37,066 nt of DNA. Origin: Pseudacidovorax intermedius (GTDB taxonomy: Bacteria > Pseudomonadota > Gammaproteobacteria > Burkholderiales > Burkholderiaceae_C). Below, in pieces: positions 1 through 8,926 of this stretch. How positions within the stretch are numbered: position 1 is the stretch's first letter; each line of letters opens with the position of its first letter. A program made the translations under genes and the position numbers. The notes under the pieces are model-generated. The model was not told where the DNA came from. It was given only the letters and a program-made list of their open reading frames with translations, and did not search any database. The DNA lies in contig NZ_LDSL01000079.1 in NCBI RefSeq assembly GCF_001476815.1, forward strand, positions 1-37,066. Direction: 5' to 3'.

Positions 1-1
1 G

Positions 2-370
2 CTGCGCGCCCTGCGGCTGCATGCCGGCCCGGCGCCCGTCCACCTGCAGCGGGTGCACCGGCCCGCCCCCGGCGTGCCCGTGGGCGAGGACGACGCGCCC
101 TTCGAGGCCGGCTTCGCCACCGCCTGCCGCGAACTGGCCCCGCGCATGGTGCTGGCCCTGGGCCCCCTGGCCGCCCAGCAGCTGCTCGGCGGCCAGCCGC
201 TCGGCCGGCTGCGTGCGCAGGTCGGCAGTTGCGGCGACGGGCCCACCGCCGTGGTCGCCAGCTATGCGCCGGCCTACCTGCTGCGCAGCCCCGCCGACAA
301 GGGCCGCGCCTGGGCCGACCTGTGCCTGGCCGCGGCCGAGTTCGACCGGCTGGCCGCAGCGCATCCCTAG
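2..370 (+). CDS. Uracil-DNA glycosylase-like protein, C-terminal part (5' end outside window)
   Basis: The frame is open from the left edge and stops at 368-370, so only the last ~122 residues are present. The run [13 protein letters not shown], then [22 protein letters not shown], is the C-terminal signature of family 4/5 uracil-DNA glycosylases, which remove uracil from DNA in the cytoplasm. The usual motif there is HP(S/A)YLLR. Here the histidine position is alanine (codon gcg at 266-268), so this copy may be inactive or altered. The N-terminal iron-sulfur cysteines and the first catalytic motif lie outside the window. pyrF follows 11 bases downstream. The family assignment is good; activity is uncertain. 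Confidence 0.7.
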   Translation: MRALRLHAGPAPVHLQRVHRPAPGVPVGEDDAPFEAGFATACRELAPRMVLALGPLAAQQLLGGQPLGRLRAQVGSCGDGPTAVVASYAPAYLLRSPADKGRAWADLCLAAAEFDRLAAAHP

Positions 371-381
371 AATCCCGCCCC

Positions 382-1209
382 ATGTCTTTCCTCGACCAGC
401 TGCAGGCCGCGCAGCGCCAGAACCGTTCCCTGCTGTGCGTGGGGCTGGACCCGGAACCCTCCCGCTTTCCCGAGGGCATGAAGGGCGACCCGCGCCGCAT
501 CTACGACTTCTGCGCCGCCATCGTCGAGGCCACGGCCGACCTGGTGATCGCCTTCAAGCCGCAGATCGCCTACTTCGCCGCCCACCGTGCCGAGGACCAG
601 CTGGAGCGGCTGATGGCCCACATGCGCGCCGTGGCGCCGCAGGTGCCGGTGATCCTGGACGCCAAGCGCGGCGACATCGGCTCCACCGCCGAGCAGTACG
701 CGGCCGAGGCCTTCGAGCGCTACGGCGCCGACGCGGTGACGCTGTCGCCCTTCATGGGCTTCGATTCCGTCTCGCCCTACCTGCGCTACCCGGACAAGGG
801 CGCCTTCCTGCTGTGCCGCACCAGCAACCCGGGCGGCGACGACCTGCAGAGCCAGCGCCTGGCCGACGTGCCGGGCCAGCCCCTGCTGTACGAGCACGTG
901 GCCGCGCTGGCGCAGGGCCCGTGGAACCTCAACGGCCAGCTGGGCCTGGTGGTGGGCGCGACCTATCCGCAGGAGATCCGCCGGGTGCGCGAGCTGGCGC
1001 CGACGGTGCCGCTGCTGATCCCGGGCGTCGGCGCCCAGGGCGGCGATGCGGTGGCCACGGTGCGGGCCGGCTGGCGCGCGGACGCGCCGATCGTCGTCAA
1101 CTCCTCCCGCGCCATCTGCTACGCCAGCAGCGCCGCCGACTTCGCCGCCGCCGCCCGCCGCGAGGCCGAACGCACGCGCGACGTGCTGGAAGCGGCGAAG
1201 CAGGGCTGA
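382..1209 (+). CDS. pyrF: Orotidine-5'-phosphate decarboxylase
   Basis: This protein of 275 residues decarboxylates OMP to UMP, the last step of de novo pyrimidine synthesis, in the cytosol. The catalytic signature [10 protein letters not shown] lies at about residues 93-102, with the Asp-Lys pair of the active site intact. [12 protein letters not shown] near residues 19-30 and the length fit the longer type-2 (mycobacterial-like) PyrF family. The ATG at 382 was chosen because it begins the family N-terminus MSFLDQL. No Shine-Dalgarno sequence precedes it. A TAGAAT hexamer at 368-373, overlapping the stop of the preceding gene, could be a -10 box that gives a nearly leaderless message. The gene ends at a repeat shared with a convergent neighbour. 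Confidence 0.95.
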   Translation: MSFLDQLQAAQRQNRSLLCVGLDPEPSRFPEGMKGDPRRIYDFCAAIVEATADLVIAFKPQIAYFAAHRAEDQLERLMAHMRAVAPQVPVILDAKRGDIGSTAEQYAAEAFERYGADAVTLSPFMGFDSVSPYLRYPDKGAFLLCRTSNPGGDDLQSQRLADVPGQPLLYEHVAALAQGPWNLNGQLGLVVGATYPQEIRRVRELAPTVPLLIPGVGAQGGDAVATVRAGWRADAPIVVNSSRAICYASSAADFAAAARREAERTRDVLEAAKQG

Positions 1210-1235
1210 GGGCACGGCGAGCGGGGTTCGCGTCC

Positions 1236-1265
1236 CGGCTTCGACAGGCTCAGCCCGAACGGTCG
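1236..1265. repeat. Repeat A copy 1 (short interspersed hairpin repeat)
   Basis: The core TTCGACAGGCTCAGCCCGAA can fold as TTCG..GGCT-C-AGCC-CGAA. The same core appears at 32944-32973 and, inverted and slightly diverged, at 30929-30955. It sits in the pyrF 3' region, directly before repeat B copy 1. Confidence 0.8.
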
Positions 1266-1296
1266 AGTTGGGCGGTCACAACCGCAAGGGTTGAAC

Positions 1297-1414
1297 GGCC
1301 GCGGAGCAGGCCATGCCAGGGCACCCACGGAACTGGCTTTGCCAGCCGTGGGGTGCGCCCCCCTCCAAGCCGAAGGCGACAGAGAGGGGGGAGCCGCGCA
1401 AGCGGCATGGGGGG
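1297..1414. repeat. Repeat B copy 1, intergenic hairpin element between convergent genes
   Basis: The element starts with GGCCGCGGAGCAGGCC, continues with a long hairpin at 1319-1360 (GCACCCACGG / CCGTGGGGTGC outer stem, CTGGC-ttt-GCCAG inner stem), and ends in C-rich and G-rich tracts. Related copies lie at 9693-9814 (inverted) and 11738-11853. It fills the gap between convergent pyrF and the EAL gene, so it may terminate transcription from both sides. No U-tract is present. Confidence 0.85.
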
Positions 1415-1416
1415 TG

Positions 1417-2985
1417 TCAGCTCATGAACAGCTGCCGCGCATCCAGGGGCTTGCCGAACAGCCAGCCCTGAGCCAGCGCGTCGGGCGCCAGGGTGTGGAA
1501 GTAGGCCGCCTGCTGCTCCTCCTCCACGCCCTCCACCACCATCGTCAGGCCCAGCACCTCGGCCATCACCACGATCTGCGGTGCGATGGTGTCCTGGTCG
1601 CTCTGGTCGTGCAGCGCCTGCATGAAGGTGCGGTTGATCTTGATGGCGTCCACGCGCAGCCGCGACAGGTACGACAGGCTGGAATAGTCGGTGCCGAAGT
1701 CGTCGATGTAGACCTTGTGCCCGGCCTCGCGCACGCGGGCGATGGCGCGGCTCAGCTCGCGGCTGTTGTCGGTGGTGCGCTCGGTCAGCTCCAGGCCGAT
1801 GCTGCAGGCCGGCAGGCGCGCGGCCTGCAGCCGGGCGCTCAGGTAGGGCAGGAAACCGCCGTCCAGCAGGTCGTCGGCGGAGACGTTGACCGTCACCTGG
1901 AAGTCGGGCCGCCGGCGCAGTTCGTCGCCCAGGTCCTCCAGCACGCGGCTGATCACGAAGCGCGTGACCTGGCCGATCATGCCGTTGCGCTCGGCCTCGC
2001 TGATGAAGGCATCGGGGCTCACGCGCTTGCCGGTGGCGTCGGTCCAGCGCAGCAGTGCCTCGGCGCCGACGCGGCGGCGGTCGGACAGCCGCACGATCGG
2101 CTGGTAGACCACGCGCAGCTCGCCGCCGCGCATCGCCAGCATCAGCTGCCGGCTCAGCGAGCGCGAGCGGCCCAGGAAGGCGCTGAAGGCGAAACCGCCG
2201 GTCAGGCCCAGCAGCAGGCCCAGGCCGATCATCTCGGGCAAGGTGCGCGAGTCCCACAGGCTGGGCGACTCGCGCAGGTCGGCCACGATGCAGCCGGTGT
2301 AGGGCAGGGTGCAGCGCACCTCGTAGGCGCGGCCGTTGAAGGTCAGGGCGCTTTCGCCGCGCGGCAGGCGCTCCAGCCCCTGCAGGCTGGCGGTGTTGGT
2401 GAACATCACCCGTGCCGCCTCGCCGTTGTCCACCACCAGGGCGAAGTCCAGCCGTGGATCGACGGCGTCCACGAAGGCACGGCCGTGCACCGAGACCATG
2501 GCCTCGCCCTCGCGGAACACCATGAGGCGGCTGCCCGGCACGCCCGGCTGCGGCACGGCCAGCGAGATGCGCCGGCCATTGCGACCGATCAGGTCGACGC
2601 GCGGGGCCTCCACCGGCGGGTCCACGGGGCCCCCGACCGAGCTGCACACGACGCGGCCGTCGTCCAGCCGGGCGGCGGTCTTGATGAAGCGCGCGCCGAG
2701 CACGAGGGCGCGCAGCGCGGCCACTTCCTCCGGGCTGCAGGCCGCCGGCATGGCGTTGATGAGTTCCAGCCGCTCGCCCACCTCGTCGTTGATGAGGCGC
2801 GCCGTCTCGACATAGCGGTCCGCCAGTTCGCCGGCCCTGGCCGCCCGCTCGCGCTGCAGCGACAAGGCGCCGAAGCCGAGGCACAGGCCCACGGCCAGCA
2901 ATGCCCCGGCGGACATGCAAAGGACGTGGCGCGTCAACGGCTTTCGGAACATGGGCGCGAACAGGGGGGATGGGCGCAGGTCCAT
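1417..2985 (-). CDS. Membrane-bound CSS-motif/EAL domain c-di-GMP phosphodiesterase
   Basis: The protein has about 522 residues. A membrane segment lies near residues 20-43, followed by a periplasmic CSS-motif sensor domain with Cys83 and the CSS triad at 114-116. A second membrane segment lies near 245-265, then a C-terminal cytoplasmic EAL domain. The EAL catalytic set looks complete: EALLRW, NVSADDL, ELTERTT, IDDFGTDYSS, AIKIN, EGVE and QGWLFGKP. It should hydrolyse c-di-GMP. In known CSS-motif proteins such as E. coli PdeC, redox chemistry of the periplasmic cysteines tunes activity. There is no GGDEF domain. The start is uncertain: ATG 2985 is used, ATG 2952 (511 residues) is equally possible, and neither has a clear ribosome site. 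It lies 101 bases downstream of the IclR gene on the same strand. Confidence 0.88.
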   Translation of the reverse strand: MDLRPSPLFAPMFRKPLTRHVLCMSAGALLAVGLCLGFGALSLQRERAARAGELADRYVETARLINDEVGERLELINAMPAACSPEEVAALRALVLGARFIKTAARLDDGRVVCSSVGGPVDPPVEAPRVDLIGRNGRRISLAVPQPGVPGSRLMVFREGEAMVSVHGRAFVDAVDPRLDFALVVDNGEAARVMFTNTASLQGLERLPRGESALTFNGRAYEVRCTLPYTGCIVADLRESPSLWDSRTLPEMIGLGLLLGLTGGFAFSAFLGRSRSLSRQLMLAMRGGELRVVYQPIVRLSDRRRVGAEALLRWTDATGKRVSPDAFISEAERNGMIGQVTRFVISRVLEDLGDELRRRPDFQVTVNVSADDLLDGGFLPYLSARLQAARLPACSIGLELTERTTDNSRELSRAIARVREAGHKVYIDDFGTDYSSLSYLSRLRVDAIKINRTFMQALHDQSDQDTIAPQIVVMAEVLGLTMVVEGVEEEQQAAYFHTLAPDALAQGWLFGKPLDARQLFMS

Positions 2986-3086
2986 CCCATCAACAAAAGT
3001 AAACGAAAGTGGCGAGTATCGCTGCCGCCACGCCGTGGGGACATGCGGGACCACCCACCGCGGTGGGCGGCCGTTGCGACGGCGCC

Positions 3087-3947
3087 TCAGCCACCGGCGC
3101 CGGGCCGCGCCCCCAGCCGGGCCGAGATGCCCGCGGCCGCCTCGCGCAGGCTGCGCGCCAGGCTGCCGTCGGGCCGGGTGTCGAACACGGCCGAGGCGCC
3201 GATGGCGGTGAGCGCGAGGGCGATGCGCCCCGCGGCATCGAACACCGGCGCCGCCATGGCGCTGATGCCCGGCAGCACCTCGCCGTCGGAGCGGGACAGG
3301 CCGTGCGCACGCACCGCCTGCAGCTGCTGCGCGAAGGCCTGCCAGTCGGGCAGGGGCGGCGGCACGGGCATGCCGGCTTCGCCGGCGGCGGCGCCCTGCC
3401 GGGCGCGGGCGCGCTCGGCCTCCAGCGCGGCGCGGACCACGGCCTCGTCGAGGTAGGCGCCGAAAAGCCGGCCCGAGGCGGTACCGGCCAGCGAGAACAC
3501 CGTGCCGTGCCGCATCGCCACGTGCACGGCCGCCGGCGACTCCGCGGTGCGCACGATGGTGGCGCCGCGCTCGCCCCACACGGCCAGCGCGAAGGTGTGG
3601 CCGGTGCGCCGGGCCAGCGCCTCGATGACCGGCGTGGCCAGTTGCACGGGATTGGTCTGCGCCATGGCGATCAGCCCCAGTTGCAGCGCCAGCGGGCCGA
3701 GCTGGTAATGGCCGGTGGCTGGGTCCTGCTCGACCAGGCCCAGCCGGCCGAAGCTCACCACATAGGGATGGGCCTTGGCCGGCGTCATGCCGGCCTCCTG
3801 CGCCAGCGCCTTCAGCGGCAGCGGCGTGCCGCGGTGCACCAGGGCCTGCAGCAGCTGCCCGCCCACCTCGATGCTCTGGATGCCGCGCTGCGCCGCGCGT
3901 TCACTGCCCTTGTCGCTGCCCGTCTCGCTGCTGTCCTGGTCGGCCAT
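3087..3947 (-). CDS. IclR-family transcriptional regulator, probable homogentisate operon regulator
   Basis: This 286-residue protein has an N-terminal winged helix (LPLKALAQEAGMTPAKAHPYV) and a C-terminal effector-binding IclR domain (GISAMAAPVFDAAGRIALAL). It is divergent from hmgA with a 185-bp gap that holds two palindromes. In Pseudomonas the homogentisate operon is controlled by the IclR-type HmgR, so a matching role is inferred here from position. I chose the ATG at 3947 because the N-terminus then begins just before the conserved domain and has a purine-rich AGGCAGG upstream. In-frame ATGs at 3998 and 4061 lie further up and would run over the candidate operators. The product is cytosolic and DNA-binding. 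An alternative role for the downstream EAL gene cannot be excluded. Confidence 0.85.
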   Translation of the reverse strand: MADQDSSETGSDKGSERAAQRGIQSIEVGGQLLQALVHRGTPLPLKALAQEAGMTPAKAHPYVVSFGRLGLVEQDPATGHYQLGPLALQLGLIAMAQTNPVQLATPVIEALARRTGHTFALAVWGERGATIVRTAESPAAVHVAMRHGTVFSLAGTASGRLFGAYLDEAVVRAALEAERARARQGAAAGEAGMPVPPPLPDWQAFAQQLQAVRAHGLSRSDGEVLPGISAMAAPVFDAAGRIALALTAIGASAVFDTRPDGSLARSLREAAAGISARLGARPGAGG

Positions 3948-4029
3948 CGCCCGGCTGCCTGCCTTCCCGCATTCGCGTTCGTTGATGTGCGCGGCCATTA
4001 GACATGAACGGATCGGCGGCCTACACTGC

Positions 4030-4065
4030 ATGGCGGTTCGCCATAGTCGAATCGATTCCATTAAA
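4030..4065. promoter_or_regulatory. Candidate IclR operators and hmgA promoter
   Basis: Two perfect palindromes sit in the gap between the IclR gene and hmgA: ATGGCG-gtt-CGCCAT at 4030-4044 and GAATCGATTC at 4049-4058. A loose sigma-70 match, TTCGCC (4037-4042) and ATTAAA (4060-4065) with 17 bases between, overlaps both. This geometry fits control of hmgA by the divergent regulator. Palindromes are seen directly; binding is inferred. Confidence 0.5.
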
Positions 4066-4132
4066 ACTAACTGGAGCCAACCCGCGACCGCGTGCCTGTG
4101 CCCGCCGGCCGCCCGCCCCGCAAGGACCCGCC

Positions 4133-5458
4133 ATGCCTGCCACCGACACCTCCCCGCTGCGTTACCAGAGCGGCTTCGGCAACGAATACGCCACCGAGGC
4201 CGTGCCCGGCGCCCTGCCGCAGGGGCGCAACAGCCCGCAGCGCGCGCCGCTGCACCTGTACCCGGAGCTGATCTCCGGCACCGCCTTCACGGCGCCGCGC
4301 CACGAGAACCGCCGCAGCTGGCTGTACCGCCGCCAGCCCAGCGTGGTGGCCGGCCGCTACGCCGCCTGGTCGCAGCCGCTGTGGACCACCGGCGGCGACC
4401 GCGAGCGCGCCCTGGCGCCCGAGCCGCTGCGCTGGCATCCGATTCCCTTCGAGGCCGGCGCGGACGCCGACTTCGTGGAAGGCATGCGCACCCTGGCCGC
4501 CAACGGCGATGCCGATGCGCAGACCGGCGTGGCCGCCCATGTCTACCTGGCCACGAAGTCGATGGACCGCCGCGCCTTCGTCAATGCCGACGGCGAGCTG
4601 CTGGTGGTGCCCCAGCAGGGCCGCCTGCGCATCACCACCGAGCTGGGCGTGCTGGACGTCAAGCCGGGCGAGATCGCCGTGCTGCCGCGCGGCCTGGCCT
4701 TCAAGGTGGCGCTGCCGGACACCGAAGCCGGCGCCGGCCCGTCGCGCGGCTACGTGTGCGAGAACTACGGCGCGCAGTTCCGCCTGCCGGAGCTGGGCCC
4801 GATCGGCTCCAACGGCCTGGCCAATCCGCGCGACTTCCAGGCTCCCGTGGCCGCGTACGAAGACGCCGCCGGCCCCTACGAACTCATCAAGAAATTCGGT
4901 GGCCGCTTCTGGCGCGCCCCGGCCAGCAACACGCCCTTCAACGTGGTGGCCTGGCACGGCAACCTGGCGCCGGTGAAGTACGACACGGTCAACTTCATGA
5001 CCATCGGCTCGATCAGCTTCGACCATCCCGATCCGTCCATCTTCACCGTGCTCACCTCGCCCAGCGACACGCCGGGCACCGCCAACTGCGACTTCGTGAT
5101 CTTCCCGCCGCGCTGGCTGGTCATGGAGGACACCTTCCGCCCGCCCTGGTACCACCGCAACCTGATGAGCGAGTTCATGGGCCTGGTGTACGGCGAGTAC
5201 GACGCCAAACCGGGCGGCTTCAAGCCCGGCGGCGCCAGCCTGCACAACGCCATGGTGCCGCACGGGCCCGACGAAGAGGCCTTCGAGAAGGCCTCCAGCG
5301 CCAAGCTGCAGCCGCAGAAGCTGGACAACACGCTGGCCTTCATGTTCGAGAGCCGCTACCGTTTCATTCCCACCGCCTTCGCGATGGAGACCGCGCCGCT
5401 GGATCAGGACTACGCCGATTGCTGGGCGGGCCTGAAAGACCAATTTCAAAAATCATGA
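4133..5458 (+). CDS. hmgA: Homogentisate 1,2-dioxygenase
   Basis: This non-haem Fe(II) enzyme of 441 residues opens homogentisate to maleylacetoacetate in tyrosine and phenylalanine catabolism. The iron ligands are visible at His341 (WYHRN), Glu347 (MSEFMG) and His377 (VPHGPD), with spacing that matches the human enzyme. The N-terminal [19 protein letters not shown] is a family hallmark and the length is normal. The ATG at 4133 follows AAGGAC at 4122-4127 and was preferred over an open frame extending to 4004. Its stop codon overlaps the next start as ATGA (5455-5458), so the following Bug gene is translationally coupled. Regulation by the divergent IclR protein is likely. Confidence 0.97.
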   Translation: MPATDTSPLRYQSGFGNEYATEAVPGALPQGRNSPQRAPLHLYPELISGTAFTAPRHENRRSWLYRRQPSVVAGRYAAWSQPLWTTGGDRERALAPEPLRWHPIPFEAGADADFVEGMRTLAANGDADAQTGVAAHVYLATKSMDRRAFVNADGELLVVPQQGRLRITTELGVLDVKPGEIAVLPRGLAFKVALPDTEAGAGPSRGYVCENYGAQFRLPELGPIGSNGLANPRDFQAPVAAYEDAAGPYELIKKFGGRFWRAPASNTPFNVVAWHGNLAPVKYDTVNFMTIGSISFDHPDPSIFTVLTSPSDTPGTANCDFVIFPPRWLVMEDTFRPPWYHRNLMSEFMGLVYGEYDAKPGGFKPGGASLHNAMVPHGPDEEAFEKASSAKLQPQKLDNTLAFMFESRYRFIPTAFAMETAPLDQDYADCWAGLKDQFQKS

Positions 5459-6432
5459 GACATCCCCTCCTCACCCGCCGAGCGGCCCTGGCGGCCACGG
5501 CCGCCCTGGCCCTGCCGCTACTCGCCCAGGCGGCCGACTTCCCCTCCAAGCCGATCCGCTTCATCGTGCCCTACACCGCCGGCGGCACCACCGACCTGGT
5601 AGCGCGCACCGTCGGCCAGCGCGTGGCCGAGAAGCTGGGCCAGCCGGTGGTCATCGACAACCGCGGCGGCGCGGGCGGCAACATCGGCATGGACGTGGTG
5701 GCCAAGGCCCCGGCCGACGGCTACACCATCGGCTTCGGCGCCATCTCGACCAACGCGCTGAATCCGCACATCTACAAGTCGGTGCCCTTCGACCCGCGCA
5801 AGGACTTCACCGCCATCGGCCTGCTGGGCACCTCGACCATCGTGCTCGAAGTGCCGGCCAGCTCGCCGATCAGGTCGGTGCCCGAGCTGATCGCCGCCGC
5901 CAAGAAGACGCCCGGCCTGCCCTACGCCACGGCCGGCGCCGGCACCTCGATGAACCTGGCCGGCGTGCTGTTCGCGCAGATGACGGGCACCCAGCTCACA
6001 CACGTGGCCTACAAGGGCAGCGGCCCGGCCATCACCGATCTGCTGGGCGGCACGGTGGGCGTGATGTTCGACAACCTGCCGGCCTCGCTGCCGCACATCC
6101 AGGCCGGCAAGCTGCGCGCGCTGGCGGTGGCCGGGCCGACGCGCTCGCCTTCGCTGCCCGACGTGCCGACCATCGCCGAGACGGGCCTGAAGGGCTATGC
6201 GCTGGAGCCCTGGTTCGGCGTGTACGGCCCGGCCCACCTGCCGCCGGCCATCGTCAGGACGCTCAACCAGGCCTTCGCCGAAGCCCTGGCCGAACCCGCG
6301 GTGCGCGACAAGCTGCTGCAGGCCGGCTTCACGCCGCGCGCCAGCACGGCCGAGGAACTGGCCGCGCTCACGCAGTCCGAATACCAACGCCTCGGCGAGG
6401 TGGCCCGCAAGGCGGGCATGACCGCCGACTGA
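5455..6432 (+). CDS. Bug-type tripartite tricarboxylate transporter substrate-binding protein (copy 1)
   Basis: This exported binding protein has 325 residues. Its signal peptide contains a twin-arginine-like [17 protein letters not shown] run and a cut after LLAQA. The TctC/Bug fold follows, with [13 protein letters not shown] near residue 38 and [16 protein letters not shown] near 160. It should bind a carboxylate ligand in the periplasm. It lies inside the homogentisate operon, overlaps hmgA by four bases, and is 26 bases from fahA, so the ligand is plausibly an aromatic acid feeding homogentisate. No TctA/TctB partner is encoded in the window. There is no ribosome site of its own, which supports coupling to hmgA. 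Confidence 0.92.
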   Translation: MRHPLLTRRAALAATAALALPLLAQAADFPSKPIRFIVPYTAGGTTDLVARTVGQRVAEKLGQPVVIDNRGGAGGNIGMDVVAKAPADGYTIGFGAISTNALNPHIYKSVPFDPRKDFTAIGLLGTSTIVLEVPASSPIRSVPELIAAAKKTPGLPYATAGAGTSMNLAGVLFAQMTGTQLTHVAYKGSGPAITDLLGGTVGVMFDNLPASLPHIQAGKLRALAVAGPTRSPSLPDVPTIAETGLKGYALEPWFGVYGPAHLPPAIVRTLNQAFAEALAEPAVRDKLLQAGFTPRASTAEELAALTQSEYQRLGEVARKAGMTAD

Positions 6433-6458
6433 CACCCGCACCACCTTCTTCTTCTGCC

Positions 6459-7730
6459 ATGACCCTTCTCGACAAGACCCACAACCCCCACCTGCGCAGC
6501 TGGGTGGAATCCGCCAACGTGGCGGGCTGCGACTTCCCGATCCAGAACCTGCCCTTCGGCCGCTTCCGCCGTGCCGGCGGTAGCGACGCGGCCCTGCGCA
6601 TCGGCGTCGCCATCGGCGACCAGGTGCTGGACCTGCGCGCCGCCGGCCTGGTGGACCACGACGACATGAATGCGCTGATGGCCGCCGCGCCGGCCGAGCG
6701 CGCGGCGCTGCGCCAGCGCCTGTCCGACGGCCTGGCCCAGGGCAGCACGCAGCAGGCCGCCTGGGCCGCGGCGCTGGTGCCGCAGTCGGCCTGCGAACTC
6801 GCGGTGCCGTGCAAGGTGGGCGACTACACCGACTTCTACACGAGCGTGCACCACGCCACCAACATCGGCCGCCAGTTCCGCCCGGACAACCCGCTGCTGC
6901 CCAACTACAAGTGGGTGCCCATCGGCTACCACGGCCGCGCCAGCTCGATCATTCCGAGCGGCACCGCCTTCCGGCGCCCGCGCGGCCAGACCAAGGCGCC
7001 CGACGCCGCCGAACCCAGCTTCGGCCCCTGCAAGCGGCTGGACTACGAGCTGGAACTCGCCTGGTTCATCGGCCAGGGCAATGCGCTGGGCGAGCCGGTG
7101 GCCATCGACCAGGCCGAGGACCACCTGTTCGGCGTCGCCCTCTTCAACGACTGGTCGGCGCGCGACATCCAGGCCTGGGAATACCAGCCGCTGGGGCCCT
7201 TCCTGTCGAAGAACTTCGGCTCCACCGTCTCGCCCTGGATCGTGACCATGGAGGCGCTGGCGCCCTTCCGCGCACCCTTCACCCGGCCCGAGGGCGACCC
7301 GCAGCCGCTGCCCTACCTGGACGGCGCCGCCAACCGCGCGCACGGCCAGATCGACATGCAGCTGGAGGTGCTGATCCAGACCGCGAAGATGCGCGCCGAC
7401 GGCCAGGCGCCCACGCGCCTCTCCCTCGGCAAGCTCAAGGAGGCCGCCTACTGGACGCCCGCACAACTGGTGGCCCACCACACGGTCAACGGCTGCAACC
7501 TGCAGCCCGGCGACCTGATGGGCTCGGGCACGCTGTCGGGCCCTTCGCTGGACACCGCCGGCTCGCTGGCCGAAATGAGCGTGGGCGGCAAGCAGCCCAT
7601 CACCCTGCCCAACGGCGAGCAGCGCACCTTCCTGCAGGACGGCGACACGCTGATCCTGCGCGGCTGGTGCGAGCGCGAAGGCGCGGTGCGCATCGGGCTG
7701 GGCGAGGCGAGCGGGACCGTGCTGGCCTGA
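6459..7730 (+). CDS. fahA: Fumarylacetoacetase
   Basis: This cytosolic protein of 423 residues hydrolyses fumarylacetoacetate to fumarate and acetoacetate, the last step of homogentisate breakdown. Active-site segments match the animal enzyme: DYTDFYTSVHHATNIG (Asp125, His131), LDYELELAWF (two Glu metal ligands) and FNDWSARDIQ (Asp). A FAH N-terminal domain precedes the C-terminal beta-rich catalytic domain. It lies 26 bases after the Bug gene in the hmgA operon. The maleylacetoacetate isomerase needed between HmgA and this enzyme is not encoded in the window. A strong terminator follows. Confidence 0.97.
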   Translation: MTLLDKTHNPHLRSWVESANVAGCDFPIQNLPFGRFRRAGGSDAALRIGVAIGDQVLDLRAAGLVDHDDMNALMAAAPAERAALRQRLSDGLAQGSTQQAAWAAALVPQSACELAVPCKVGDYTDFYTSVHHATNIGRQFRPDNPLLPNYKWVPIGYHGRASSIIPSGTAFRRPRGQTKAPDAAEPSFGPCKRLDYELELAWFIGQGNALGEPVAIDQAEDHLFGVALFNDWSARDIQAWEYQPLGPFLSKNFGSTVSPWIVTMEALAPFRAPFTRPEGDPQPLPYLDGAANRAHGQIDMQLEVLIQTAKMRADGQAPTRLSLGKLKEAAYWTPAQLVAHHTVNGCNLQPGDLMGSGTLSGPSLDTAGSLAEMSVGGKQPITLPNGEQRTFLQDGDTLILRGWCEREGAVRIGLGEASGTVLA

Positions 7731-7768
7731 GGTCGGGCGGTCCGCGAGTGGCCTGCGTGCCGCCCGCC

Positions 7769-7817
7769 CCAAGAAGAAGGCCCTGCCCGCATTGCTGCGA
7801 CAGGGCCTTCTTCTTGG
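7769..7817. terminator. Bidirectional hairpin terminator between fahA and the convergent Bug gene
   Basis: A perfect 17-bp inverted repeat, CCAAGAAGAAGGCCCTG (7769-7785) and its complement (7801-7817), encloses a 15-base loop. The AAGAAGAA/TTCTTCTT outer stem supplies U-rich tails in both directions. It separates two convergent genes. Confidence 0.85.
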
Positions 7818-7845
7818 CTGTCGCCGTCCGCGCCCGGACCGGGTC

Positions 7846-8817
7846 TCAGTCCACCTTCGCGCCCGAATCCTTCACCAGCTTGCCCCAGCGCGGGATGTCG
7901 TCGCGGATCAGCTTGGCGAAGTCGGCGGCGCTGCTGCCCTGCACGTCGGCGCCCTGGCCGGACAGCTTCTGCTTGAGCGTGGGATCCTGCAGCGCCTTGT
8001 TGATGTCGGCGTTGAGCTTGGCCACGATGTCCTTGGACAGGCCGGCCGGGCCGAGGATGCCGAACCAGGTGATGGCTTCGAAGCCCTTGTAGCCGGACTC
8101 GGCCACGGTGGGCACCTGCGGCAGGTCCGCGGCGCGCTGCAGCGAGGTCAGCGCCAGCGGATGCATCTTGCCGGACTTGATGTGCGCCTGGAGCGTGGGC
8201 ACCGACGACACGTACAGCTGCACCTGGCCGCTGATGACGTCGGTGATTCCCTGGGCCGCGCCCTTGTACGGGATGTGCGTGAGCTTGACGCCCGCCGCCT
8301 TCTGGAAGGACTCCATGGCCAGGTGCGACACCGTGCCGTTGCCCGACGAGGCGTAGTTGATGCTGTCGGGCTTGGCGCGCGCCGCCTTCACCAGGTCGTC
8401 CAGCGTCTTGAAGGGCGTGGCGGTGCCGGCCACGATGACGAGCGGCGAGGTCGCGACCAGGCTGATCGGCGTCAGGTCCTTCAGCGGGTCGTAGGGCAGC
8501 TTGGTGTAGAGCGTCGGATTGATCGCCAGGTTGCTGGTCTGGCCCAGCACCAGGGTGTAGCCGTCGGGCGCGGCCTTGGCGGCGGCATCCACGCCCAGGT
8601 TGCCGCCGGAGCCCGGTTTGTTGTCCACCACGAAGTTGTAGCCGTAGCTGGTGAGCTTGTTGGTCAGTTCGCGGGCAATGATGTCGGTGCCGCCGCCGGC
8701 CGGAAAGGGCACGATCAGCCGGATGGGCCGGGACGGCCAGGTGTCGGCCTGGGCCGCGGTGGCGGCAAGGAGGGATGCGGCGGCGAACGCCAGCGCGGCG
8801 CGGCGGGATGTCTTCAC
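7846..8817 (-). CDS. Bug-type substrate-binding protein (copy 2), divergent from an IclR gene
   Basis: This periplasmic binding protein has 323 residues, with a signal peptide KTSRRAALAFAAASLLAATAAQA and a Bug domain (PFPAGGGTDIIAR; YASSGNGTVSHLAMESF). The start is the GTG at 8817, preceded by GGAG eight bases upstream; no ATG fits. It is transcribed away from the IclR gene at 8927. Its promoter (TTGTAT, 17 bases, TAGAGT) and upstream palindrome are nearly identical in layout to those of the amidohydrolase operon at 17700. It is therefore probably the uptake or sensing component for the same substrate. The ligand is unknown. Confidence 0.92.
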   Translation of the reverse strand: MKTSRRAALAFAAASLLAATAAQADTWPSRPIRLIVPFPAGGGTDIIARELTNKLTSYGYNFVVDNKPGSGGNLGVDAAAKAAPDGYTLVLGQTSNLAINPTLYTKLPYDPLKDLTPISLVATSPLVIVAGTATPFKTLDDLVKAARAKPDSINYASSGNGTVSHLAMESFQKAAGVKLTHIPYKGAAQGITDVISGQVQLYVSSVPTLQAHIKSGKMHPLALTSLQRAADLPQVPTVAESGYKGFEAITWFGILGPAGLSKDIVAKLNADINKALQDPTLKQKLSGQGADVQGSSAADFAKLIRDDIPRWGKLVKDSGAKVD

Positions 8818-8866
8818 GGGTTTGTCTCCGACTGTGTGTTGAACGCAGGAATCGCGTCCCGGCCGC

Positions 8867-8914
8867 ACTCTAGGTTCGAGTTTCAATGCATACAATGTCG
8901 TTTCGCTCAGCGAA
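8867..8914 (-). promoter_or_regulatory. IclR-type operator and sigma-70 promoter for the Bug gene at 8817
   Basis: Read on the minus strand: a palindrome TTCGCT-g-AGCGAA (8902-8914), -35 TTGTAT (8890-8895), a 17-base spacer and -10 TAGAGT (8867-8872). The palindrome centre lies about -48 from the expected start, a typical activator site. The palindrome is also 12 bases before the ATG of the divergent IclR gene and just after a TACAAT (8891-8896), a position suited to autorepression. The same plan recurs at 17745-17792. Confidence 0.7.
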
Positions 8915-8926
8915 CCGAGGTCCGAC

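Noticed and set aside
3009-4001. Plus-strand open frame opposite the IclR gene
   Set aside because: Shadow composition. The minus-strand IclR product has helix-turn-helix and effector domains.
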